NCBI GenBank assembly: GCA_037013495.1
Contig: CM072811.1
Coordinates: forward strand, 29,682,723-29,746,722
Origin: Hippophae tibetana
Taxonomy: Eukaryota > Streptophyta > Magnoliopsida > Rosales > Elaeagnaceae
Length of the DNA stretch: 64,000 nucleotides
Direction: 5' to 3'
The notes below the pieces were generated by a model. That model was given only the letters and a program-made list of their open reading frames with translations. It was not told where the DNA came from and searched no databases. Below are positions 12,436 through 26,559 of the stretch, piece after piece (position 1 is the first letter of the stretch; every line of letters starts with the position of its first letter). A program made the translations under genes and the position numbers.

Positions 12436-15303
12436 TGCAAATGAATTATTCGGAAAGTATTTCCTATATTTTTCTTTTATATTTAACCAATTCTAAGAAG
12501 GATATTGGGTCATAGTATAAAGTTTTGCACCATTCATTTTTTTTCTTTATTTTATTTATCTCTACTTTTTATTTTGGAGATATATAATTTTTTAGGAATG
12601 GGACCCATGTATAAATTGTAAATATATATATTAAATAATAAGGTGACTGGTTAATTTGTGTTTTCGCTTTGAATTGGTTTAGGTAACCCCATATATCTCG
12701 CTTTTGGAGAAGTCATGAATGCATGAAGAGAAATACCTATTCTTTAAATTTCTACTTAACTAATTCAAGTCAAGTAATAAAAATAAACATTTAACACACT
12801 ATTAGGTTTAACTCAATGGGGAGGCCTTGAGAGATAATCTAACAATTTAAAATGCAAAACGTTGACACAAATAAACAACAATTAAATTTTTAAATAATGT
12901 AAAATATGAATGCAAAAGATAAGATATAAAAAATCTATAATTTCTCATACTTTTTAATCTAGTTTAAGAATATAATTAAAATTTATTAAATAAGTTATTT
13001 TAAAATTCGAAATAATTATGATTTACTATAATAATTATATGAAAATCACTTTCCGATTTTAATGAAAAATGTTTCAATATTAAATTTATCCAATCTTAGT
13101 ATGAAGAATTTGAATTCGGTTAGACTCTAATCTCACAAAGCATACAATCGAATACGATAATCCTATTGATTTAAAAATTAATTCAAAGGTATAAAAGAAT
13201 AGAGCTTTGGTATATAAATGAATTAAGAGTTTCGCATATGTATAAAGGTTAAAAAGTATAAAAATAGTGCATAATATTAATATCACGAAAGGAATCAAAT
13301 TATAGTCTTTTATAAAGAAATAAAATATTATTATTATACATCATTAAAGTATTCAAATAAATTTTTAAAAATAACTTTTTAGGGATGAATAAAATGCAAA
13401 TGACTTATTCGGTAATTATTTCCTATATTTTTCTTTTATATTTAACCAATTCTGAGAAGGATATTGGGTCATAGTATAAAGTTTGCACTATTCATTTTTT
13501 TTCTTTATTTTATTTATCTCAACTTTTTATTTTAGAGATATATAATTTTTAAAGAAAAGGACAATGTATAAATTGTAAATATATTAAATAACAAGGTGAC
13601 TGTTTAATTTGTGTTTTCTCTTTGAATTGGTTTAGGTAACCCCATATATGACGGTTTTTGAGAAGTCATGAATGCATGAAGAAAAATACCTATACTTCAA
13701 ATTTCAACTTAACTTATTCAAGTCAAGTAATAAAAATAAACATTTAACACTCTATTAGGTTTAACTCAATGCAGGTAACTAGAGAGATAATCTAACAATT
13801 TAAAATGCAAAACATTGACACAAATCAGTACCAAATTAATTTTTTAAATAATGTAATATATGAATGAAAAAGATAAGATATAAAAAATCTAAAATTTATC
13901 ATTCTTTTTAATCTAGTTTAAGATTATAATTAAAATCTAGTAAATAAGTTATTTAGATATTCGAAATTATTAGGATTTACTATAATAATTATTTGAAAAT
14001 CACTTTCCGATTTTAATGAAAAATGTTTCAATATTAAATTTATCCAATCTTAGTATGAAGAATTTGAATTCGCTTAGACTCTAATCTCACAAAGCATACA
14101 ATCGAATACGATAATCCTATTGATTTAAAAATTAATTCAAAGGTATAAAAGAATAGAGCTTTTGTATATAAATGAATTAAGAGTTTCGCATATGTATAAA
14201 GGTTAAAAAGTATAAAAATAGTGCATATTATTAATCTCACGAAAGGAATCAAATTATAGTCTTTTATAAAGAAATAAAATATTATTATTATACATCATTA
14301 AAGTATTCAAATAAATTTTTAAAAATAACTTTTTAGGGATGAATAAAATGCAAATGACTTATTCGGAAATTATTTCCTATATTTTTCTTTTATATTTAAC
14401 CAATTCTGAGAAGGATATTGGGTCATAGTATAAAGTTTGCACTATTCACTTTTTTTCTTTATTTTATTTATCTCTACTTTTTATTTTAGAGATATATAAT
14501 TTTTAAGCAAAAGGACCCATGTATAAATTGTAAATATATTAAATAACAAGGTGACTGTTTAATTTGTGTTTTCTCTTTGAATTGGTTTAGGTAACCCCAT
14601 ATATGACGGTTTTTGAGAAGTCATGAATGCTTGAAGAGAAATACCTATACTTCAAATTTCAACTTAACTTATTCAACTGAAGTAATAAAAATAAACATTT
14701 AACACTCTATTAGGTTTAACTCAATGGAGGTGCCAAGAGAGATAACCTAACAATTTAAAATGCAAAACGTTGACAAAAATCAACAACAAATTAAATTTTT
14801 AAATAATGTAAAATATTAAAGAAAAAGATAAGATATGAAAAATCTAAAATTTCTCATTCTTTTTAATCTAGTTTAAGATTATAATTAAAATCTAGTAAAT
14901 AAGTTATTTTGATATTCGAAATAATTAGGATTTACTATAATAATTATTTGAAAATCACTTTCCGATTTTAATGAAAAATGTTTCAATATTAAATTTATCC
15001 AATCTTAGTATGAAGAATTTGAATTCGCTTAGACTCTAATCTCACAAAGCATACAATCGAATACGATAATCCTATTGATTTAAAAATTAATTCAAAGGTA
15101 TAAAAGAATAGAGCTTTTGTATATAAATGAATTAAGAGTTTCGCATATGTATAAAGGTTAAAAATTATAAAAATAGTGCATATTATTAATCTCACGAAAG
15201 GAATCAAATTATAGTCTTTTATAAAGAAATAAAATATTATTATTATACATCATTAAAGTATTCAAATAAATTTTTAAAAATAACTTTTTAGGGAGGAATA
15301 AAA
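12436..15303. repeat. Higher-order repeat, trimer copy 5 (diverged, with a mosaic third member)
   Basis: The A-like member is 12436-13394 and the B-like member 13395-14348; both closely match copy 4. The third member (14349-15303) is the reverse mosaic to copy 4: C-type in its first half (CAACTGAAGTAAT, GGAGGTGCCAAGAGAG) and B-type in its second half (GATTTAAAAATTAATTC). This is the last recognisable trimer before the organisation changes. Confidence 0.8.
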
Positions 15304-18300
15304 TGCAAATGACTTATTCGGAAATTATTTCCTATATTTTTCTTTTATATTTAACCAATTCTGAGAAGGATATTGGGTCATAGTATAAAGTTTGCACTAT
15401 TCATTTTTTTTCTTTATTTTATTTATCTCTACTTTTTATTTTAGAGATATATAATTTTTAAGGAAAAAGACAATGTATAAATTGTAAATATATTAAATAA
15501 CAAGGTGACTGTTTAATTTGTGTTTTCTCTTTGAATTGGTTTAGGTAACCCCATATATGACGGTTTTTGAGAAGTCATGAATGCATGAAGAAAAATACCT
15601 ATACTTCAAATTTCAACTTAACTTATTAAAGTCAAGTAATAAAAATAAACATTTAACACTCTATTAGGTTTAACTCAATGTAAATAACTAGAGAGATAAT
15701 CTAACAATTTAAAATGCAAAACATTGACACAAATCAGTACCAAATTAAATTTTTAAATAATGTAATATATGAATGAAAAAGATAAGATATAAAAAATCTA
15801 AAACTTATCATTCTTTTTAATCAAGTTTAAGATTATAATTAAAATCTACTAAATAAGTTATTTTGATATTCGAAATTATTAGGATTTACTATAATAATTA
15901 TTTGAAAATCACTTTCCGATTTTAATGAAAAATGTTTCAATATTAAATTTATCCAATCTTAGTATGAAGAATTTGAATTCGCTTAGACTCTAATCTCACA
16001 AAGCATACAATCGAATACGATAATCCTATTGATTTAAAAATTAATTCAAACGTATAAAAGAATATACCTTTTGTATATAAATGAATTAATAGTTTCGCAT
16101 ATATATAAAGGTTAAAATGTATAAAAATAATGCATAATATTAATCCCACGAAAGGAATCAAATTATAGTCTTTTATAAAGAAATAAAATATTATTATTAT
16201 ACATCATTAAAGTTTTCAAATAAAATTTTAAAAATAACTTTTTAGGGATGAATAAAATGCAAATGACTTATTCGGAAATTATTTCCTATATTTTTCTTTT
16301 ATATTTAACCAATTCTGAGAAGTATATTGGGTCATAGTATAAAGTTTTGCACCATTCATTTTTTTTCTTTATTTTATTTATCTCTAAAATACCTATTCTT
16401 TAAATTTCTACTTAACTAATTCAAGTCAAGTAATAAAAATAAAAATTTAACACTCTATTAGGTTTAACTCAATGCAGGTGCCAAGAGAGATAATCTAACA
16501 ATTTAAAATGCAAAACGTTGACAAAAATCAAACAACAAATTAAATTTTTAAATAATGTAAAATATGAATGAAAAAGATAAGATATAAAAAATCTAAAATT
16601 TCTCATTCTTTTTAATCTAGTTTAAGATTATAATTAAAATCTAGTAAATAAGTTATTTTGATATTCGAAATAATTAGGATTTACTATAATAATTATTTGA
16701 AAATCACTTTCCGATTTTAATGAAAAATGTTTCAATATTAAATTTATCCAATCTTAGTATGAAGAATTTGAATTCGCTTAGACTCTAATCTCACAAAGCA
16801 TACAATCGAATACGATAATCCTATTGATTTAAAAATTAATTCAAAAGTATAAAAGAATAGAGCTTTTGTATATAAATGAATTAAGAGTTTCGCATATGTA
16901 TAAAGGTTAAAAAGTATAAAAATAGTGCATATTATTAATCTCACGAAAGGAATCAAATTATAGTCTTTTATAAAGAAATAAAATATTATTATTATACATC
17001 ATTATAGTATTCAAATAAATTTTTAAAAATAACTTTTTAGGGATGAATAAAATGCAAATGACTTATTCGGAAATTATTTCCTATATTTTTCTTTTATATT
17101 TAACCAATTCTGAGAAGGATATTGGGTCATAGTATAAAGTTTGCACTATTCATTTTTTTTCTTTATTTTATTTATCTCTACTTTTTATTTTAGAGATATA
17201 TAATTTTTAAGGAAAAAGACAATGTATAAATTGTAAATATATTAAATAACAAGGTGACTGTTTAATTTGTGTTTTCTCTTTGAATTGGTTTAGGTAACCC
17301 CATATATGACGGTTTTTGAGAAGTCATGAATGCATGAAGAAAAATACCTATACTTCAAATTTCAACTTAACTTATTCAAGTCAAGTAATAAAAATAAACA
17401 TTTAACACTCTATTAGGTTTAACTCAATGCAGGTAACTAGAGAGATAATCTAACAATTTAAAATGATAACATTGACACAAATCAGTACCAAATTAAATTT
17501 TTAAATAATGTAATATATGAATGAAAAAGATAAGATATAAAAAATCTAAAACTTATCATTCTTTTTAATCAAGTTTAAGTTTATAATTAAAATCTACTAA
17601 ATAAGTTATTTTGATATTCGAAATTATTAGGATTTACTATAATAATTATTTGAAAATCACTTTCCGATTTTAATGAAAAATGTTTCAATATTAAATTTAT
17701 CCAATCTTAGTATGAAGAATTTGAATTCGCTTAGACTCTAATCTCACAAAGCATACAATCGAATACGATAATCCTATTGATTTAAAAATTAATTCAAACG
17801 TATAAAAGAATATACCTTTTGTATATAAATGAATTAATAGTTTCGCATATATATAAAGGTTAAAATGTATAAAAATAATACATAATATTAATCCCACGAA
17901 AGGAATCAAATTATAGTCTTTTATAAAGAAATAAAATATTATTATTATACATCATTAAAGTATTCAAATAAATTTTTAAAAATAACTTTTTAGGGATGAA
18001 TAAAATGCAAATGACTTATTCGGAAATTATTTCCTATATTTTTCTTTTATATTTAACCAATTCTGAGAAGGATATTGGGTCATAGTATAAAGTTTGCACT
18101 ATTCATTTTTTTTCTTTATTTTATTTATCTCTACTTTTTATTTTAGAGATATATAATTTTTAAGGAAAAAGACAATGTATAAATTGTAAATATATTAAAT
18201 AACAAGGTGACTGTTTAATTTGTGTTTTCTCTTTGAATTGGTTTAGGTAACCCCATATATGACGGTTTTTGAGAAGTCATGAATGCATGAAGGAAAATAC

Positions 18301-18958
18301 CTATACTTCAAATTTCAACTTAACTTATTCAAGTCAAGTAATAAAAATAAACATTTAACACTCTATTAGGTTTAACTCAATGCAGGTAACTAGAGAGATA
18401 ATCTAACAATTTAAAATGATAACATTGACACAAATCAGTACCAAATTAAATTTTTAAATAATGTAATATATGAATGAAAAAGATAAGATATAAAAAATCT
18501 AAAACTTATCATTCTTTTTAATCAAGTTTAAGTTTATAATTAAAATCTACTAAATAAGTTATTTTGATATTCGAAATTATTAGGATTTACTATAATAATT
18601 ATTTGAAAATCACTTTCCGATTTTAATGAAAAATGTTTCAATATTAAATTTATCCAATCTTAGTATGAAGAATTTGAATTCGCTTAGACTCTAATCTCAC
18701 AAAGCATACAATCGAATACGATAATCCTATTGATTTAAAAATTAATTCAAACGTATAAAAGAATATACCTTTTGTATATAAATGAATTAATAGTTTCGCA
18801 TATATATAAAGGTTAAAATGTATAAAAATAATACATAATATTAATCCCACGAAAGGAATCAAATTATAGTCTTTTATAAAGAAATAAAATATTATTATTA
18901 TACATCATTAAAGTATTCAAATAAATTTTTAAAAATAACTTTTTAGGGATGAATAAAA
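15304..18958. repeat. Four-monomer higher-order repeat, copy 1 (3655 bp)
   Basis: Monomers are 15304-16257 (954 bp), 16258-17052 (795 bp, internally deleted), 17053-18005 (953 bp) and 18006-18958 (953 bp). The first carries the unusual CAATGTAAATAACTAGAG variant near 15678. The third and fourth are almost identical to each other and share AAAATGATAACATTG, so they are a local tandem duplication. The unit recurs 3655 bp downstream. Confidence 0.85.
16258..17052. repeat. Internally deleted satellite monomer (795 bp), copy 1
   Basis: About 159-160 bp are absent relative to neighbours. The sequence passes from the T-rich tract (ending TTATCTCT at 16385) straight to AAAATACCTATTC. Offsets 129 to about 287 of the ordinary monomer are gone. 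The junction is identical in two other monomers. Confidence 0.9.
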
Positions 18959-21900
18959 TGCAAATGACTTATTCGGAAATTATTTCCTATATTTTTCTTT
19001 TATATTTAACCAATTCTGAGAAGGATATTGGGTCATAGTATAAAGTTTGCACTATTCATTTTTTTTCTTTATTTTATTTATCTCTACTTTTTATTTTAGA
19101 GATATATAATTTTTAAGGAAAAAGACAATGTATAAATTGTAAATATATTAAATAACAAGGTGACTGTTTAATTTGTGTTTTCTCTTTGAATTGGTTTAGG
19201 TAACCCCATATATGACGGTTTTTGAGAAGTCATGAATGCATGAAGAAAAATACCTATACTTCAAATTTCAACTTAACTTATTAAAGTCAAGTAATAAAAA
19301 TAAACATTTAACACTCTATTAGGTTTAACTCAATGTAAATAACTAGAGAGATAATCTAACAATTTAAAATGCAAAACATTGACACAAATCAGTACCAAAT
19401 TAAATTTTTAAATAATGTAATATATGAATGAAAAAGATAAGATATAAAAAATCTAAAACTTATCATTCTTTTTAATCAAGTTTAAGATTATAATTAAAAT
19501 CTACTAAATAAGTTATTTTGATATTCGAAATTATTAGGATTTACTATAATAATTATTTGAAAATCACTTTCCGATTTTAATGAAAAATGTTTCAATATTA
19601 AATTTATCCAATCTTAGTATGAAGAATTTGAATTCGCTTAGACTCTAATCTCACAAAGCATACAATCGAATACGATAATCCTATTGATTTAAAAATTAAT
19701 TCAAACGTATAAAAGAATATACCTTTTGTATATAAATGAATTAATAGTTTCGCATATATATAAAGGTTAAAATGTATAAAAATAATGCATAATATTAATC
19801 CCACGAAAGGAATCAAATTATAGTCTTTTATAAAGAAATAAAATATTATTATTATACATCATTAAAGTTTTCAAATAAAATTTTAAAAATAACTTTTTAG
19901 GGATGAATAAAATGCAAATGACTTATTCGGAAATTATTTCCTATATTTTTCTTTTATATTTAACCAATTCTGAGAAGTATATTGGGTCATAGTATAAAGT
20001 TTTGCACCATTCATTTTTTTTCTTTATTTTATTTATCTCTAAAATACCTATTCTTTAAATTTCTACTTAACTAATTCAAGTCAAGTAATAAAAATAAAAA
20101 TTTAACACTCTATTAGGTTTAACTCAATGCAGGTGCCAAGAGAGATAATCTAACAATTTAAAATGCAAAACGTTGACAAAAATCAAACAACAAATTAAAT
20201 TTTTAAATAATGTAAAATATGAATGAAAAAGATAAGATATAAAAAATCTAAAATTTCTCATTCTTTTTAATCTAGTTTAAGATTATAATTAAAATCTAGT
20301 AAATAAGTTATTTTGATATTCGAAATAATTAGGATTTACTATAATAATTATTTGAAAATCACTTTCCGATTTTAATGAAAAATGTTTCAATATTAAATTT
20401 ATCCAATCTTAGTATGAAGAATTTGAATTCGCTTAGACTCTAATCTCACAAAGCATACAATCGAATACGATAATCCTATTGATTTAAAAATTAATTCAAA
20501 AGTATAAAAGAATAGAGCTTTTGTATATAAATGAATTAAGAGTTTCGCATATGTATAAAGGTTAAAAAGTATAAAAATAGTGCATATTATTAATCTCACG
20601 AAATGAATCAAATTATAGTCTTTTATAAAGAAATAAAATATTATTATTATACATCATTATAGTATTCAAATAAATTTTTAAAAATAACTTTTTAGGGATG
20701 AATAAAATGCAAATGACTTATTGGGAAATTATTTCCTATATTTTTCTTTTATATTTAACCAATTCTGAGAAGGATATTGGGTCATAGTATAAAGTTTGCA
20801 CTATTCATTTTTTTTCTTTATTTTATTTATCTCTACTTTTTATTTTAGAGATATATAATTTTTAAGGAAAAAGACAATGTATAAATTGTAAATATATTAA
20901 ATAACAAGGTGACTGTTTAATTTGTGTTTTCTCTTTGAATTGGTTTAGGTAACCCCATATATGACGGTTTTTGAGAAGTCATGAATGCATGAAGAAAAAT
21001 ACCTATACTTCAAATTTCAACTTAACTTATTCAAGTCAAGTAATAAAAATAAACATTTAACACTCTATTAGGTTTAACTCAATGCAGGTAACTAGAGAGA
21101 TAATCTAACAATTTAAAATGCAAAACATTGACACAAATCAGTACCAAATTAAATTTTTAAATAATGTAATATATGAATGAAAAAGATAAGATATAAAAAA
21201 TCTAAAACTTATCATTCTTTTTAATCAAGTTTAAGTTTATAATTAAAATCTACTAAATAAGTTATTTTGATATTCGAAATTATTAGGATTTACTATAATA
21301 ATTATTTGAAAATCACTTTCCGATTTTAATGAAAAATGTTTCAATATTAAATTTATCCAATCTTAGTATGAAGAATTTGAATTCGCTTAGACTCTAATCT
21401 CACAAAGCATACAATCGAATACGATAATCCTATTGATTTAAAAATTAATTCAAACGTATAAAAGAATATACCTTTTGTATATAAATGAATTAATAGTTTC
21501 GCATATATATAAAGGTTAAAATGTATAAAAATAATGCATAATATTAATCCCACGAAAGGAATCAAATTATAGTCTTTTATAAAGAAATAAAATATTATTA
21601 TTATACATCATTAAAGTATTCAAATAAATTTTTAAAAATAACTTTTTAGGGATGAATAAAATGCAAATGACTTATTCGGAAATTATTTCCTATATTTTTC
21701 TTTTATATTTAACCAATTCTGAGAAGGATATTGGGTCATAGTATAAAGTTTGCACTATTCACTTTTTTTCTTTATTTTATTTATCTCTACTTTTTATTTT
21801 AGAGATATATAATTTTTAAGCAAAAGGACCCATGTATAAATTGTAAATATATTAAATAACAAGGTGACTGTTTAATTTTTGTTTTCTCTTTGAATTGGTT

Positions 21901-22617
21901 TAGGTAACCCCATATATGACGGTTTTTGAGAAGTCATGAATGCTTGAAGAGAAATACCTATTCTTTAAATTTCTACTTAACTAATTCAAGTCAAGTAATA
22001 AAAATAAAAATTTAACACTCTATTAGGTTTAACTCAATGGAGGTGCCAAGAGAGATAACCTAACAATTTAAAATGCAAAACGTTGACAAAAATCAAACAA
22101 CAAATTAAATTTTTAAATAATGTAAAATATGAATGAAAAAGATAAGATATAAAAAATCTAAAATTTCTCATTCTTTTTAATCTAGTTTAAGATTATAATT
22201 AAAATCTAGTAAATAAGTTATTTTGATATTCGAAATAATTAGGATTTACTGTAATAATTATTTGAAAATCACTTTTCGATTTTAATGAAAAATGTTTCAA
22301 TATTAAATTTATCCAATCTTAGTATGAAGAATTTGAATTCGCTTAGACTCTAATCTCACAAAGCATACAATCGAATACGATAATCCTATTGATTTAAAAA
22401 TTAATTCAAAGGTATAAAAGAATAGAGCTTTTGTATATAAATGAATTAAGAGTTTCGCATATGTATAAAGGTTAAAAAGTATAAAAATAGTGCATATTAT
22501 TAATCTCACGAAAGGAATCAAATTATAGTCTTTTATAAAGAAATAAAATATTATTATTATACATCATTAAAGTATTCAAATAAATTTTTAAAAATAACTT
22601 TTTAGGGATGAATAAAA
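18959..22617. repeat. Four-monomer higher-order repeat, copy 2 (3659 bp)
   Basis: Monomers are 18959-19912, 19913-20707 (795 bp, same internal deletion as copy 1), 20708-21661 and 21662-22617. The first two monomers match copy 1 almost base for base, including the CAATGTAAATAACTAGAG variant near 19333. Similarity falls in the third and fourth: these lack the AAAATGATAACATTG variant, and 21662-22617 resembles C-type and A-type units instead. Confidence 0.8.
19913..20707. repeat. Internally deleted satellite monomer (795 bp), copy 2
   Basis: It has the same deletion junction as the monomer at 16258, here at 20040/20041, exactly 3655 bp further on. The two are nearly identical over their length, so this copy spread with its higher-order unit and did not arise by a new deletion. 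Confidence 0.9.
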
Positions 22618-25600
22618 TGCAAATGACTTATTCGGAAATTATTTCCTATATTTTTCTTTTATATTTAACCAATTCTGAGAAGGATATTGGGTCATAGTAT
22701 AAAGTTTGCACTATTCATTTTTTTTCTTTATTTTATTTATCTCTACTTTTTATTTTAGAGATATATAATTTTTAAGGAAAAAGACAATGTATAAATTGTA
22801 AATATATTAAATAACAAGGTGACTGTTTAATTTGTGTTTTCTCTTTGAATTGGTTTAGGTAACCCCATATATGACGGTTTTTGAGAAGTCATGAATGCAT
22901 GAAGAAAAATACCTATACTTCAAATTTCAACTTAACTTATTCAAGTCAAGTAATAAAAATAAACATTTAACACTCTATTAGGTTTAACTCAATGCAGGTA
23001 ACTAGAGAGATAATCTAACAATTTAAAATGCAAAACATTGACACAAATCAGTACCAAATTAAATTTTTAAATAATGTAATATATGAATGAAAAAGATAAG
23101 ATATAAAAAATCTAAAACTTATCATTCTTTTTAATCAAGTTTAAGTTTATAATTAAAATCTACTAAATAAGTTATTTTGATATTCGAAATTATTAGGATT
23201 TACTATAATAATTATTTGAAAATCACTTTCCGATTTTAATGAAAAATGTTTCAATATTAAATTTATCCAATCTTAGTATGAAGAATTTGAATTCGCTTAG
23301 ACTCTAATCTCACAAAGCATACAATCGAATACGATAATCCTATTGATTTAAAAATTAATTCAAACGTATAAAAGAATATACCTTTTGTATATAAATGAAT
23401 TAATAGTTTCGCATATATATAAAGGTTAAAATGTATAAAAATAATGCATAATATTAATCACACGAAATGAATCAAATTATAGTCTTTTATAAAGAAATAA
23501 AATATTATTATTATACATCATTAAAGTTTTCCAATAAAATTTTAAAAATAACTTTTTAGGGATGAATAAAATGCAAATGACTTATTGGGAAATTATTTCC
23601 TATATTTTTCTTTTATATTTAACCAATTCTGTGAAGGATATTGGGTCATAGTATAAAGTTTGCACTATTCATTTTTTTTCTTTATTTTATTTATCTCTAC
23701 TTTTTATTTTAGAGATATATAATTTTTAAGGAAAAAGACAATGTATAAATTGTAAATATATTAAATAACAAGGTGACTGTTTAATTTGTGTTTTCTCTTT
23801 GAATTGGTTTAGGTAACCCCATATATGACGGTTTTTGAGAAGTCATGACTGCATGAAGAAAAATACCTATACTTCAAATTTCAACTTAACTTATTCAAGT
23901 CAAGTAATAAAAATAAACATTTAACACTCTATTAGGTTTAACTCAATGCAGGTAACTAGAGAGATAATCTAACAATTTAAAATGCAAAACATTGACACAA
24001 ATCAGTACCAAATTAAATTTTTAAATAATGTAATATATGAATGAAAAAGATAAGATATAAAAAATCTAAAACTTATCATTCTTTTTAATCAAGTTTAAGT
24101 TTATAATTAATATCTACTAAATAAGTTATTTTGATATTCGAAATTATTAGGATTTACTATAATAATTATTTGAAAATCACTTTCCGATTTTAATGAAAAA
24201 TGTTTCAATATTAAATTTATCCAATCTTAGTATGAAGAATTTGAATTCGCTTAGACTCTAATCTCACAAAGCATACAATCGAATACGATAATCCTATTGA
24301 TTTAAAAATTAATTCAAACGTATAAAAGAATATACCTTTTGTATATAAATGAATTAATAGTTTCGCATATATATAAAGGTTAAAATGTATAAAAATAATG
24401 CATAATATTAATCCCACGAAAGGAATCAAATTATAGTCTTTTATAAAGAAATAAAATATTATTATTATACATCATTAAAGTATTCAAATAAAATTTTAAA
24501 AATAACTTTTTAGGGATGAATAAAATGCAAATGACTTATTCGGAAATTATTTCCTATATTTTTCTTTTATATTTAACCAATTCTGTGAAGGATATTGGGT
24601 CATAGTATAAAGTTTGCACTATTCACTTTTTTTCTTTATTTTATTTATCTCTACTTTTTATTTTAGAGATATATAATTTTTAAGGAAAAAGACAATGAAT
24701 AAATTGTAAATATATTAAATAACAAGGTGACTGTTTAATTTGTGTTTTCTCTTTGAATTGGTTTAGGTAACCCCATATATGACGGTTTTTGAGAAGTCAT
24801 GAATGCTTGAAGAAAAATACCTATACTTCAAATTTCAACTTAACTTATTCAAGTCAAGTAATAAAAATAAACATTTAACACTCTATTAGGTTTAACTCAA
24901 TGCAGGTAACTAGAGAGATAATCTAACAATTTAAAATGCAAAACATTGACACAAATCAGTACCAAATTAAATTTTTAAATAATGTAATATATGAATGAAA
25001 AAGATAAGATATAAAAAATCTAAAACTTATCATTCTTTTTAATCAAGTTTAAGATTATAATTAAAATCTACTAAATAAGTTATTTTGATATTCGAAATTA
25101 TTAGGATTTACTATAATAATTATTTGAAAATCACTTTCTGATTTTAATGAAAAATGTTTCAATATTAAATTTATCCAATCTTAGTATGAAGAATTTGAAT
25201 TCGCTTAGACTCTAATCTCACAAAGCATACAATCGAATACGATAATCCTATTGATTTAAAAATTAATTCAAACGTATAAAAGAATATACCTTTTGTATAT
25301 AAATGAATTAATAGTTTCGCATATATATAAAGGTTAAAATGTATAAAAATAATGCATAATATTAATCCCACGAAAGGAATCAAATTATAGTCTTTTATAA
25401 AGAAATAAAATATTATTATTATACATCATTAAAGTTTTCAAATAAAATTTTAAAAATAACTTTTTAGGGATGAATAAAATGCAAATGACTTATTCGGAAA
25501 TTATTTCCTATATTTTTCTTTTATATTTAACCAATTCTGAGAAGTATATTGGGTCATAGTATAAAGTTTTGCACCATTCATTTTTTTTCTTTATTTTATT

Positions 25601-26272
25601 TATCTCTAAAATACCTATTCTTTAAATTTCTACTTAACTAATTCAAGTCAAGTAATAAAAATAAACATTTAACACTCTATTAGGTTTAACTTAATGCAGG
25701 TGCCAAGAGAGATAATCTAAAAATTTAAAATGCAAAACGTTGACAAAAATCAACAACAAATTAAATTTTTAAATAATGTAAAATATGAATGAAAAAGATA
25801 AGATATAAAAAATCTAAAATTTTCATTCTTTTTAATCTTGTTAAAGATTATAATTAAAATCTATTAAATAAGTTATTTTAAAACTCGAAATAATTAGGAT
25901 TTACTGTAATAATTATTTGAAAATCAATTTCCGATTTTAATGAAAAATGTATCAATATTAAATTTATCCAATCTTAGTATGAAGAATTTGAATTCGCTTA
26001 GACTCTAATCTCACAAAGCATACAATCGAATACAATAATCATATTGATTGAAATATTAATTCAAAGGTATAAAAGAATAGAGCTTTTGTATATAAATGAA
26101 TTAATAGTTTCGCATATGTATAAAGGTTAAAAAGTATAAAAATAGTGCATAATATTAATCTCACGAAAAGAATGAAATTATAATATTTTATAAAGAAATA
26201 AAATATTATTATTATACATCATTAAAGTTTTCAAATAAATTTTTAAAAATAACTTTTTCGGGATGAATAAAA
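22618..26272. repeat. Satellite monomers, remainder of the deletion-bearing block
   Basis: Four monomers: 22618-23571, 23572-24525, 24526-25479 (954 bp each) and 25480-26272 (793 bp, internally deleted). They share the AATATACCTTTTG and CGCATATATATAAAGG variants seen in 15304-21661. The order of full and deleted monomers differs from the two preceding four-monomer copies. This stretch belongs to the same family but is not a third clean copy. Confidence 0.8.
25480..26272. repeat. Internally deleted satellite monomer (793 bp), copy 3
   Basis: The same junction occurs at 25607/25608, at the same offset (128) as the other two deleted monomers. The rest of the monomer is more divergent and has a different downstream part (TTTTCATTC, CTTGTTAAAG). 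This suggests the shared deletion haplotype recombined onto another monomer type. Confidence 0.88.
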
Positions 26273-26559
26273 TGCAAATGACTTATTCGGTAATTATTTC
26301 CTATATTTTTCTTTTATATTTAACCAATTCTGAGAAGGATATTGGGTCATAGTATAAAGTTTGCACTATTCATTTTTTTTCTTTATTTTATTTATCTCAA
26401 CTTTTTATTTTAGAGATATATAATTTTTAAGGAAAAATACCCACGTATAAATTGTAAATATATTAAATAACAAGGTGACTATTTAATTTGTGTTTTCTCT
26501 TTGAGTTGGTTTAGGTAACCACATATATGACGGTTTTTGAGAAGTCATGAATGCTTAAA

